Under the pieces are notes generated by a model. The model was not told the DNA's origin and ran no database searches. It saw only the letters and a program-made list of their open reading frames with translations. 64,000 nt of DNA from CBDDBH01 sp965225625 (GTDB taxonomy: Bacteria; Pseudomonadota; Gammaproteobacteria; JADZEE01). Shown here one piece after another: positions 17,661 through 25,872 of this stretch. Position 1 is the first letter of the stretch, and each line of letters opens with the position of its first letter. The stretch lies in NCBI GenBank assembly GCA_965225625.1, contig CBDDBH010000024.1:62001-126000 (forward strand). Reading direction: 5' to 3'. The translations under genes were made by a program, and so were the position numbers.

Positions 17661-18710
17661 ATGTCGCCACCCAAAGCTGAGGAAATCAAGGCGCTGGCGA
17701 AGGAATTCGGCGCCGATCTGGTCGGCATCGCCAGCGCCGACACGCTGAACGCATTCCCACCGGATCCGCGCTACCCGCAGACGCCGGAACGGATCTCGCC
17801 GTTCGTGAAAAGCGTTATCGTCATCGTATCGAGGATCCCGGTCGCTTCGTTTCGCGCCAAACACAACATGGCGGTGCAATATCAGGACATGCTGGTTCTG
17901 CGGCGTATGGATCGAATTGCCTACCGTTTAGTCGAAGAGTTGGAACGGCGCGGTTATCCGAGCTTCACAACGGCGGCACAAGAAACGGATTGGGACTATA
18001 AAAAGGCCAGCTACGGCAGGCTCAGCACCCGCCATCTTGGCGTCGAGGCAGGCGTCGGCAACCTCGGACTGGAAGTGAATATCCTGACCCCGGAATACGG
18101 TCCGCGTGTCTATCTGACCGGCGTCTTGACCGAACTGGAACTGGCGGCCGATAAACCGTTAACCGAACAAGTGTGCATCGGCGAGTCCTGCTCACGTTGC
18201 CTGCACTCCTGCCCAGCCGATGCAGTCAAACATTTCGATATCGACAAGCGCGCTTGCGCGACCGAAGCGCAGGAATTCGGCTACATGCAAATCACCGGAT
18301 TTTTCGAGCGCTATCTAGGTATGAGTCGCGGCGAAAAAGCGCAGGCGGTCAAATCCCGCGATCTTTTTGGTTTCTGGCAAGGGTTGTTACGGGTCGTCGG
18401 CTCCTTTGGTGACTGCCCGCGTTGCCTTGCCGTTTGCCCGGTCGGTAACGACTATCATGCCTACCTGGCCAAACCACAGAAAGATATCCCCGAGAAGACA
18501 CCGGAAAAAGTAGCCAAGGCAAAGACGTTTAAGGCCGCGCGAAAACAAGGGGCGGAGATTTCCGGCCTCAACGACTGGAATGTCCGTTGGGTAGGACCGG
18601 ATGGTTATCAGGGCATTGTCGCAAGGCAGTTAAAGACATTCAAAAAGGCACAAGCTGATCGCGCACTTGAGGCGACCAGCACGCAGACCACCGATGATGG
18701 AGCAGCGTGA
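17661..18710 (+). CDS. QueG/reductive-dehalogenase-like double [4Fe-4S] protein, copy 1
   Basis: A 349-residue protein with a QueG/RdhA-like core: LGVEAGVGNLGLEVNILTPE and YGPRVYLTGVLTEL parallel the 'RAGLGWIGKN...GSWFFLGEILTDL' block of epoxyqueuosine reductase, which binds cobalamin. Two ferredoxin clusters follow: C172-x4-C177-x2-C180-x3-C184P, and C252-x2-C255-x3-C259P. There is no Tat signal, unlike respiratory dehalogenases, so it is cytoplasmic. It is too diverged, and duplicated, to be the tRNA enzyme. A reductive reaction on an unknown substrate is likely. The adjacent gene is a paralogue. Confidence 0.75.
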   Translation: MSPPKAEEIKALAKEFGADLVGIASADTLNAFPPDPRYPQTPERISPFVKSVIVIVSRIPVASFRAKHNMAVQYQDMLVLRRMDRIAYRLVEELERRGYPSFTTAAQETDWDYKKASYGRLSTRHLGVEAGVGNLGLEVNILTPEYGPRVYLTGVLTELELAADKPLTEQVCIGESCSRCLHSCPADAVKHFDIDKRACATEAQEFGYMQITGFFERYLGMSRGEKAQAVKSRDLFGFWQGLLRVVGSFGDCPRCLAVCPVGNDYHAYLAKPQKDIPEKTPEKVAKAKTFKAARKQGAEISGLNDWNVRWVGPDGYQGIVARQLKTFKKAQADRALEATSTQTTDDGAA

Positions 18711-18720
18711 GGAGTAGCGA

Positions 18721-19713
18721 GTGGTCTCCGTCTATCAACAACCCATTAGCAACGCCGATGTCAAAGCCAAAGCTCGTGCGCTGGGCGCCGATCTGGTCGG
18801 CATCGCCGACGGCAAAACCATCGACGCGAACCCACCCGATCCCGAACACCCGCAACGGCCCGCGGACATAACGGAGTACGACGCTGATCGCGTAATCGTG
18901 CTTGCCAAGCGGCTTAGCGCCGGCACTACGCGTATCAAGCGCTGGGACGAGCGGCACAAGTATTACAACGATGAACTCGCCGTCACCGCGCTGGAAGAAA
19001 TCGCACTGGAATTGGTGCTGTGGCTCGAAGACCAAGGCTACCCCGCTTTGGTCGTCCCGCCCACCCACCTCGACCCGTGGCGTTATCAGGGCGATCCGAA
19101 CGAACATATGAAACCGCTGTTGTCTCTCGACCACGCCGCCGTAGAGGCCGGTCTGGGCACGCTGGGTTTGAATCTACAGCTACTGACACCGGAGTTCGGC
19201 CCGAGGGTAATCCTGTCCGCGGTTTTGAGCTCTGCCCCAGTTGAGCCCGACGAGCCCCTGGAGGAAAGTCTCTGTCACGGTCCTGAATGCGGTCGCTGCC
19301 TGAGCACCTGCCCAGGTGACACGGTCCGGCACTGGGAACGGGACTGGCCCGCCTGCGATCGATATCGCTCTCCTCATGGGTTTAGTCAAATGTCTGAGTT
19401 TCTGGGTGAGTTGATCGAAACCGCAGACGTCGACAAACAACAGGCCATGCTGCGCAGCCAACCAAGTTTCGATCTGTGGCAGAGTATTCTGCGCGGATCG
19501 GGTGTCATAACCGGTTGCCGACGCTGCCAGGACGTGTGTCCGGTAGGCGCCGACTACGAACGTTTGATCGGTACCGCGCTGGAGGAAATCCCGGAAGATA
19601 CGCCGGCCAAACAATCGCGACTGGCTGAGATGGTGGAAGCCGAGTCCCGTGAAGATTTCCCCGACAGCTATCAACAGCAACAGCGGTGGATCCGCAAATA
19701 TAAGGCGAACTGA
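18721..19713 (+). CDS. QueG/reductive-dehalogenase-like double [4Fe-4S] protein, copy 2
   Basis: A 330-residue paralogue of the preceding protein: both begin with a K-x-LG/FGADLVGIA segment and both carry DPxxPQxPxxI, a VEAGLGTLGLNLQLLTPEFG-type block, and two Cys clusters (CHGPECGRCLSTCP and CRRCQDVCPVG). The two are clearly diverged, so this is an old duplication that may work as a heterodimer (inference). It uses a GTG start ten bases after the stop of copy 1, with GAGGAG upstream. No cobalamin-binding or substrate residues can be assigned with confidence. Confidence 0.75.
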   Translation: MVSVYQQPISNADVKAKARALGADLVGIADGKTIDANPPDPEHPQRPADITEYDADRVIVLAKRLSAGTTRIKRWDERHKYYNDELAVTALEEIALELVLWLEDQGYPALVVPPTHLDPWRYQGDPNEHMKPLLSLDHAAVEAGLGTLGLNLQLLTPEFGPRVILSAVLSSAPVEPDEPLEESLCHGPECGRCLSTCPGDTVRHWERDWPACDRYRSPHGFSQMSEFLGELIETADVDKQQAMLRSQPSFDLWQSILRGSGVITGCRRCQDVCPVGADYERLIGTALEEIPEDTPAKQSRLAEMVEAESREDFPDSYQQQQRWIRKYKAN

Positions 19714-19716
19714 TCC

Positions 19717-21222
19717 ATGAGCAGCCGCACCTCAGTCAGCCTGTTGGTCAGTCCCGATTTGAATTCCAATCGGGTGTTGCTGGTAGAACGTAATCCAGTC
19801 CTGCGGTTCATGGGCGGCTACTACGCGTTTCCCGGCGGAACACTGGATCCGGAAGATTCGGCTATTGCGGTCGCGGAGTTGACCGTACCAAACGGCGAGA
19901 GCCCGGACGAATATCGGGCGTTCGTGGTGTGCGCCGTGCGCGAATTGTTCGAGGAAACCGGCGTGTTGATGACGCACGGCAAACGGCAACCGGACAACGA
20001 GCAACTGCAGGATTATCGCCAACGTCTGCTCGACGAGGAGATGAGTTTCGCTGCCATCCTCGAAGCGGAACAGCACTACATCGATGGCCGTGACTTTCGA
20101 CCCATGTGCCGGATCACGACACCGCCATTTGCACCACGCCGCTATGACACCTGGTTTTTCCGCTGCGAGCTGCCGGCGGGACAGCAGATCCAAATCTGGC
20201 CGGGTGAACTCACTAACGGCCATTTCAGTGCTGCCGACGAGGCGCTCGCGAACTGGCGCGCCGGTGACATTCTGATTGTGCCTCCCGTTCGTGTGCTGCT
20301 CGGCTTGCTCAAGGATCGACCAGACGACGACTACCTGGCCGCGGTTCATGAACTCACCGGCGAATTCGCACGCGGCAGCTTACATCGCGTGAGCTTCAAT
20401 CCCGGTATCCTGCTGGCACCGCTCAAGTCACCCACCTTACCACCGGCCACGCATACCAATTGTTATCTGGTTGGCGAAGAAAAGATTTACATCATCGATC
20501 CGGCTGCAATAGATGCGGACGAACAAGCCCGGCTGTGGAACTTACTCGATGAACTACAGGCCGAAGACCGCGAACTCGGCGCTGTCATTCTCACCCATAA
20601 TCACGCCGATCATATGGGTGCGGCAGGCGCTGCCAAAGCGCGTTATGAGATCCCATTATACGGGCATGCCGAGACTATTCGACTGCTGCCCGAGCTGGAA
20701 TTTGACGGCGCCATCGAGCACGAGCAAGAGATACCACTGGGCACGGCGCCTGACGGGAACTCCGGCTGGGCAATGACGGCGTATCACACACCCGGTCACG
20801 CGCTCGGTCATCTGGTGTTCAAAGAAAATCGCTATAACTCGGTCATTGCCGGTGATCTGGTCTCGACCTTGTCCTCTATCATCATCGATCCATCGGATGG
20901 CCATCTCGCGACTTATATGCAGTCGCTGGAATTCTTGCGCGCTCTCAGCGACGGCACAGTTTATCCCGCTCATGGCCCACCCGCGCGTGTCGGTCGCGAC
21001 GTCGTAACCGCGGCGATCCACCATCGCAAGGAACGCGAAGAGCAAATATTCAAAGCCTTGACGGCAGAGCCGCAAAGCACGCAGCAGATCCTGCCCACGG
21101 CATACCCTGAAGTGGATCCGAGCTTTTATCATGTCGCCGAGCGCGCGCTCATTTCCGGATTAACTAAACTCGAAGAGGACGGTCGCGCGTTAAAGCGCGC
21201 CGAGCAGTACAGCCGCGTTTAG
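19717..21222 (+). CDS. fused Nudix hydrolase - metallo-beta-lactamase (NUDT19-like plus LACTB2-like)
   Basis: A 501-residue two-domain protein. The N-terminal half (residues ~1-220) is a Nudix domain with GGYYAFPGGTLDPEDSA and the Nudix helix REL-FEETG; the spacing within the box is enlarged by an insertion, as in NUDT19-type CoA diphosphatases. The C-terminal half (~240-495) is an MBL domain with THNHADHMGAA, TPGHALGHLVF, VIAGDLVSTL and PAHGPP, closest in layout to LACTB2-like hydrolases, including the helical tail. A CoA- or thioester-processing role fits the neighbours (inference). The ATG lies 3 nt after the upstream stop, which indicates an operon. Confidence 0.85.
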   Translation: MSSRTSVSLLVSPDLNSNRVLLVERNPVLRFMGGYYAFPGGTLDPEDSAIAVAELTVPNGESPDEYRAFVVCAVRELFEETGVLMTHGKRQPDNEQLQDYRQRLLDEEMSFAAILEAEQHYIDGRDFRPMCRITTPPFAPRRYDTWFFRCELPAGQQIQIWPGELTNGHFSAADEALANWRAGDILIVPPVRVLLGLLKDRPDDDYLAAVHELTGEFARGSLHRVSFNPGILLAPLKSPTLPPATHTNCYLVGEEKIYIIDPAAIDADEQARLWNLLDELQAEDRELGAVILTHNHADHMGAAGAAKARYEIPLYGHAETIRLLPELEFDGAIEHEQEIPLGTAPDGNSGWAMTAYHTPGHALGHLVFKENRYNSVIAGDLVSTLSSIIIDPSDGHLATYMQSLEFLRALSDGTVYPAHGPPARVGRDVVTAAIHHRKEREEQIFKALTAEPQSTQQILPTAYPEVDPSFYHVAERALISGLTKLEEDGRALKRAEQYSRV

Positions 21223-21247
21223 CAATCTCGTCACTCGATAAAGAACC

Positions 21248-23071
21248 GTGGATCCCATCACCTTCGCAATTATTCGGCATCGACTGTTTCGGGTCGTCGA
21301 CGAAGCAGTCATCACCCTCAAGCACGTCTCCGGCAGCGCCATCACCAACGAAGGTCACGACTTGATGGTCTCTCTTTACCGCGCCGACGGCTCATTGCTG
21401 ATGGGCGGTGTGGGCTTTCTGCACCATCTCACCAGCGCCGCCGAAGCGTGCAAGTCGATTATCCGACGGTTCGGCGAACGCATAGAAGAAGACGACATTT
21501 ATCTGCTGAACGATCCATATACTGCGGCGTTACACACATCGGACGTCTATCTCATCGCGCCGATTCACTATAACGGCGAACTCATTGCCTGGAGTGCCTG
21601 TTTCGTCCACGTATACGACATCGGCGCGACCAATCCGGGAGGCTTCTGCCCGGAAGCAGGCAACATTTACACCGAGGGTTTCAGCTCACCGGGCCTGCGT
21701 CTGGTACACCGCGGCGTCATGGATCAAGACCTGCTGGACACCTTCATGAACATGGTGCGCTCGCCCGAGATGGTGGCGCTGGACCTTTCGTCAATGATCG
21801 CCTGCAACAACGTTGCGAAAACACGCTTGCTGTCGCTCGTCGACAAGTACGGCCATGCCACCGTCGATGAGGCTTGCGGAGCGCTGATAAAGCAATCGGA
21901 GACTGCATTCCGCCAACGTTTGCGCGAGTTACCCAACGGCCGCTGGCAATCACGTCAATATTTGAGTGTCGAAGGTGAGGTATCCAAGGTCGTGTTGACC
22001 ATGACCAAACAGGACGACTCACTGACTTTCGATTTCACCGGCTCCAGCCCTCAAAGCCGGCACTCCATTAACTGCAGTTATTGGGCCGCTCTCGGCGGAT
22101 TGTTCGCGCCGCTATTCCCGCTGCTTTGTTATGACATCACATGGAACGAGGGCGTCATTCCGCCAGTTAAGATGATTGCGCCCGAAGGCACGGTCGTTAA
22201 CTGTACGCGACCCGCACCAGTCTCGGTGGCAACGGTGGGTGCGATACAGTCCGTAAATTCCGCCGCCTGCTCGACCATCGGCAAGATGTTAGCCGCCAGC
22301 GACAAATACGAACGCGAAGCAACCGCTGTGTGGGCAGCCAACCATTGCGCAATCTTCATGTTCGGGCGCAATCAGCGCGCGCGTGACGTGATCGGCATTC
22401 TTACAGAGGACTTTGCCGGTTCCGGCGGCGCCCGCACCTTCGCCGACGGCGTCCATGTTGCCGGCGAGGTTCCTAATCCGATTTCGCGAATCGCCAACGT
22501 GGAACTCACAGAGAATACGTTTCCGGTACGGTATCTCTTCCGCCGGCGCATGCTCGATTCCGGGGGTCCTGGCCGCTACCGTGGCGGCGCAGGTTTGGAA
22601 TTCGCACTCATTCCCCACGATTCACCGGACGATAATCTGCAGTACGTTATGTCAGGCAAAGGTGCCGAGTTTCCAATGAGCGACGGACTGTGCGGTGGCT
22701 ATCCGGGCGCACCAAACGACTACATCTGGATACACAACAACGCCCTGTCCGATGGACAGCGTGAAACCGCGGCGTTTAGCAATACGATTGAGGCTATGCC
22801 GGGTCGTAAAGAACGTGTGTCGTGGGGTGTGTTTCCTCTGGCGGGTAGCGACGTACTGTACGTGCGCTGGAACGGTGGCGGCGGCTACGGCGATCCTTTG
22901 CAGCGCTCGCCTGAGGAAGTAATGGACGACATAGAAAAACAGATAAGCTCACGCGAATTCGCAGAACACGTTTACGGCGTCGTACTGGATCCAACCGGCT
23001 GCACCGTCGACGCCACCGCCACCGAACAACGCCGCACCCAACTCAAAGGCGATCGCAGCCAGCATATCTGA
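21248..23071 (+). CDS. hydantoinase B/5-oxoprolinase-type protein (HyuB)
   Basis: A 607-residue protein of the HyuB (acetone carboxylase alpha/N-methylhydantoinase B) family: DPITFAIIRHRLFRVVDEA, TNEGHDL, a LNDPYTAALHTSDVYLIAP block, and FDFTGSSPQSRHSINCSYWA. HyuB normally works with the ATP-binding HyuA subunit to open a cyclic amide or carboxylate. No hyuA lies in this window. The start is the GTG at 21248, 25 nt after the previous stop, with a weak ribosome site. The 3' end abuts a large palindrome. Substrate not assignable. Confidence 0.88.
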   Translation: MDPITFAIIRHRLFRVVDEAVITLKHVSGSAITNEGHDLMVSLYRADGSLLMGGVGFLHHLTSAAEACKSIIRRFGERIEEDDIYLLNDPYTAALHTSDVYLIAPIHYNGELIAWSACFVHVYDIGATNPGGFCPEAGNIYTEGFSSPGLRLVHRGVMDQDLLDTFMNMVRSPEMVALDLSSMIACNNVAKTRLLSLVDKYGHATVDEACGALIKQSETAFRQRLRELPNGRWQSRQYLSVEGEVSKVVLTMTKQDDSLTFDFTGSSPQSRHSINCSYWAALGGLFAPLFPLLCYDITWNEGVIPPVKMIAPEGTVVNCTRPAPVSVATVGAIQSVNSAACSTIGKMLAASDKYEREATAVWAANHCAIFMFGRNQRARDVIGILTEDFAGSGGARTFADGVHVAGEVPNPISRIANVELTENTFPVRYLFRRRMLDSGGPGRYRGGAGLEFALIPHDSPDDNLQYVMSGKGAEFPMSDGLCGGYPGAPNDYIWIHNNALSDGQRETAAFSNTIEAMPGRKERVSWGVFPLAGSDVLYVRWNGGGGYGDPLQRSPEEVMDDIEKQISSREFAEHVYGVVLDPTGCTVDATATEQRRTQLKGDRSQHI

Positions 23072-23076
23072 CGAAT

Positions 23077-23213
23077 AATTGGAGTCTAATTAATTGGGGT
23101 CTTAATTGGGGTTGCTTAATTGGGGTCAGATACACATTAATTAATGTGTATCTGACCCCAATTAAGCAGACCCCAATTAAGCAACCCCAATTAAGACCCC
23201 AATTAATTTAGCC
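23077..23213. repeat. long palindrome made of iterated ~15-bp units, between convergent genes
   Basis: An inverted repeat centred between 23140 and 23141 (TTAA|TTAA). The two arms match perfectly for 42 bp on each side, then diverge by one whole unit: the right arm has four AATTGGGGTC-type units (as ACCCCAATTAAGC), the left has three. The sequence family resembles REP-like palindromes associated with REP-associated tyrosine transposases; no such transposase is in the window. It may also end transcription from hyuB and the methyltransferase gene. Confidence 0.8.
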
Positions 23214-23221
23214 CCATTTAG

Positions 23222-24253
23222 TTAGAGCGGCACTGCTTCTACCAGGTGCACTTCTCCTTCGGTTTCCAGGTTGCGCTGGTAGGAAAACCCACTGTCGGTA
23301 AGTAGCTGTCCGAGTTGTTGGTGGGTTCGCAGGCCTCCGTCCATCAGCAAGAACATCAATACGTCGAAAGATGCGCCGTACAGTGACGCTGGATTCGGAT
23401 CTGCGATCAGCAGGTGGCTGTCGGGCGCGGTCGCGTTGCGAACGTTTGTGAGCACCGTGCGAACGGCATCGTCTGGGAAATGAGTCAAAACACGTTTCAA
23501 CATGTATACGTCGCCACCCGGCGGCACCGCTTGCAGGAGATCACCGGCGATCACCTGGCAGCGCCCACTGTGCATGTGCGCCTGCAGTCGCTCCTCCGGG
23601 TGCTCGACCACCTCGGGAAGATCTAAAAGGATCCCTTTCATGTCCGGGTATGCGTCCAGTAGCACCGCAAGTAGCAGACCCTGACCGCCACCCAGGTCGA
23701 CCAACGTTTGGCAACTGGTGAAATCGTATGCCTTGCGAATGGCGACTGCGTCCTGCTCGGAGATCTCACGCATTGCACCGTGGAACACAGCCGCCTGTTC
23801 GGGGTTGTTTGGTAGGCTGTCGTAGAAGCCTGCGCCGAACAAGTCCGGAAACGGACTATTACCCGATTTCAAACTGGGCAGCAGTTGCGTCAAGACCTGC
23901 AGAATCATCGGGTTGTTGGTGATCCGCGTGTAATCCCTGAGGGACTCCACCGCGTCGCTGCGCAACTGTTCGCCCAGCGCAGTGCAAGTAAACGTATTGA
24001 CCGGATCCTCCGTGAAGATCCCTGCCTGCACGAGCAGACGCAGTATGCGCCCGAGCGCTGCAGCATTCGAGCCGGTGGCAAGCGCCAGTTCATCCAGGCT
24101 CTTTGCACCGTCGCGCAGCAGATCGGCGACGCCGAGTTCTGCGACCGCACCCAGGGCCTGCGCCTGGATACCGCCGAAAATCATTTCGAGTAAGCGGTGA
24201 GCATCGGCATCCACCGCTGACCTGTCGTTAAAAGTCCCCGTAGATTCTGTCAT
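23222..24253 (-). CDS. SAM-dependent O-methyltransferase, COMT/hydroxyneurosporene type
   Basis: A 343-residue protein with an N-terminal dimerisation/winged-helix part (residues ~15-105) and a C-terminal Rossmann methyltransferase domain. The SAM motif DLGGGQG is at residues 186-192, LLDLPEVVEH follows, and His258 in KRVLTHFPDD sits at the position of the catalytic His of plant-type O-methyltransferases. Family members methylate hydroxyls of small aromatic or polyketide compounds. It is divergent from the flavin oxidase gene with 160 nt between them, and both could act on the same aromatic or N-heterocyclic compound (inference). Confidence 0.85.
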   Translation of the reverse strand: MTESTGTFNDRSAVDADAHRLLEMIFGGIQAQALGAVAELGVADLLRDGAKSLDELALATGSNAAALGRILRLLVQAGIFTEDPVNTFTCTALGEQLRSDAVESLRDYTRITNNPMILQVLTQLLPSLKSGNSPFPDLFGAGFYDSLPNNPEQAAVFHGAMREISEQDAVAIRKAYDFTSCQTLVDLGGGQGLLLAVLLDAYPDMKGILLDLPEVVEHPEERLQAHMHSGRCQVIAGDLLQAVPPGGDVYMLKRVLTHFPDDAVRTVLTNVRNATAPDSHLLIADPNPASLYGASFDVLMFLLMDGGLRTHQQLGQLLTDSGFSYQRNLETEGEVHLVEAVPL

Positions 24254-24413
24254 CCGGTCATCCGGTCTTCCTGTCCTAATTGAAAAACGCTCAAGGTCAT
24301 TCTGCCAGATTCCTCGATATCACAGTCAGCTATACTTACCGCATTACATTTAGTGCGCTCTCCTGGCAATGCTCCAGTAATTTAGCCAGGGCGACTTCCT
24401 AAAGGATGGCAAC

Positions 24414-25805
24414 ATGAAATCTTCAATAATCCAAGCACTGCGAGATAGCGTCCGCGGCCCCGTGCTGTGCCCGGGCGATGACGAATACGACGCGACTCGC
24501 GTATTGCACAACGCCATGATTGATAAGCGGCCAGGCGCGATCGTTCGCTGTACCGGTGTGGCCGATGTCCGCTACTGCGTCAACATGGCACGCGAGAATG
24601 GCTTACTGGTCGCCATTCGGGGCGGTGGTCACGGAGTTGCGGGGAATGCTGTTTGTGATGGCGGACTGATGATAGACCTGTCGCTATTGCGCAGCGTACG
24701 GGTCGATGCCGAGCAGCGTATCGCCTGGATCGGCGGTGGCGCCACCCTGGGCGACATCGATCACGAAACCCAGGTCTTCGGCCTGGTCGCCCCGGCCGGT
24801 GTCGTTTCGGAAACAGGCATAGCGGGACTTGCACTGGGCGGTGGTTTTGGCTGGGTCCGCAGCAAATACGGCATGAGCGTCGATAACATCTTGTCCGTCG
24901 AGATTATCACCGCCGATGGAGAATTCCGACGCGCAAGCGCAGGCGAAAATCCCGATTTATTCTGGGCAGTACGCGGTGGCGGCGGCAATTTCGGCGTGGT
25001 CACCAGCTTTGAGTTCCGCCTGCATCCATTGGGACCAATCGTGATGCACTGCGCCCCGCTGTACCCCGGCGAACAAGCGCGCGACATTCTTCAGGGCTGG
25101 CGCGAGTTCATGCAGGACGCGCCGGATGATTTCACCAGTGAATTCTTTTTCTGGACGGTACCCGACCATGAAAGCTTCCCGAGCGAGTTCCGAGGCCTCG
25201 AAGTCGTGATCCCGGCCGGTGTGTACGCCGGGCCCGCCGAGGAAGGTGAACGCTACGTACAGCCCCTGCGGGAGCTGGGCACACCATTGCTTGATCTCAG
25301 TGCGCAGCGACCGTTCACAGCCGTGCAGAAAATGTTCGATGTCTACCTGCCTAAAGGCGAACTGTTGAACTACTGGAAATCACTGTACCTCGACCACCTC
25401 GGCGACGAGGTAATCGATTCACTGGCGACGGCATTCGAAACGCGTCCCGCCAGGCGCACGCCTTTCGTCTTGCACGATCTGCGCGGCGCCAGTAGCCGCA
25501 TAGATGCAGACGCGACGGCGTTCGGCGCCCGCACAATGCCCTATCTGATGGAATTCAATTCCTCGTGGCCGGATCCACGCGACAGCGATGCCAACATGGC
25601 ATGGACGCGCGGCGTCTGGGACGACATGGCTGACCGCTTTTCCAGTGGCGGCGGTTACCTCAACATGACTTCCTACAACGACGATGGGGAAGGCTTGGTA
25701 AAAGATACCTACGGTGTCAATTACCAGCGGCTACGACAAGTTAAATCACAATACGACCCGAACAATCTGTTCAGATTAAACGCCAACATCCTGCCAGCCG
25801 CGTAG
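24414..25805 (+). CDS. FAD-linked oxidase of the 6-hydroxynicotine oxidase/berberine-bridge family
   Basis: A 463-residue vanillyl-alcohol-oxidase-fold flavoprotein. RGGGHGVAGN contains His73, the expected 8-alpha-histidyl FAD attachment site. The second block GIAGLALGGGFGWVRSKYG lacks the Cys used for bicovalent flavin in berberine-bridge enzymes, so the flavin is probably attached once, as in 6-hydroxy-D-nicotine oxidase. The C terminus has the BBE motif KSQYDPNNLFRLNANI. The family oxidises amines, alcohols or sugars using O2. No signal peptide is visible. AAAGGATGGCAAC precedes the ATG. Confidence 0.9.
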   Translation: MKSSIIQALRDSVRGPVLCPGDDEYDATRVLHNAMIDKRPGAIVRCTGVADVRYCVNMARENGLLVAIRGGGHGVAGNAVCDGGLMIDLSLLRSVRVDAEQRIAWIGGGATLGDIDHETQVFGLVAPAGVVSETGIAGLALGGGFGWVRSKYGMSVDNILSVEIITADGEFRRASAGENPDLFWAVRGGGGNFGVVTSFEFRLHPLGPIVMHCAPLYPGEQARDILQGWREFMQDAPDDFTSEFFFWTVPDHESFPSEFRGLEVVIPAGVYAGPAEEGERYVQPLRELGTPLLDLSAQRPFTAVQKMFDVYLPKGELLNYWKSLYLDHLGDEVIDSLATAFETRPARRTPFVLHDLRGASSRIDADATAFGARTMPYLMEFNSSWPDPRDSDANMAWTRGVWDDMADRFSSGGGYLNMTSYNDDGEGLVKDTYGVNYQRLRQVKSQYDPNNLFRLNANILPAA

Positions 25806-25819
25806 CACTCCGAGTTCAC

Positions 25820-25850
25820 AAAAAAAAGCGGCGTCCGTAGACGCCGCTTG
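25820..25850 (-). terminator. Rho-independent terminator of the TonB receptor gene
   Basis: On the minus strand AGCGGCGTC and GACGCCGCT form a 9-bp stem with a TACG loop, followed directly by eight T. It lies 23 nt after the receptor's stop codon. There is no T-run on the plus strand, so it serves the minus-strand gene. Confidence 0.9.
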
Positions 25851-25872
25851 CAGATACTACAGAACTGCCCGC

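Noticed and set aside
17661..19713. Calling the two Fe-S proteins epoxyqueuosine reductase (queG)
   Set aside because: There are two diverged copies in a catabolic operon and they differ from QueG outside the core block; the tRNA role is unlikely.
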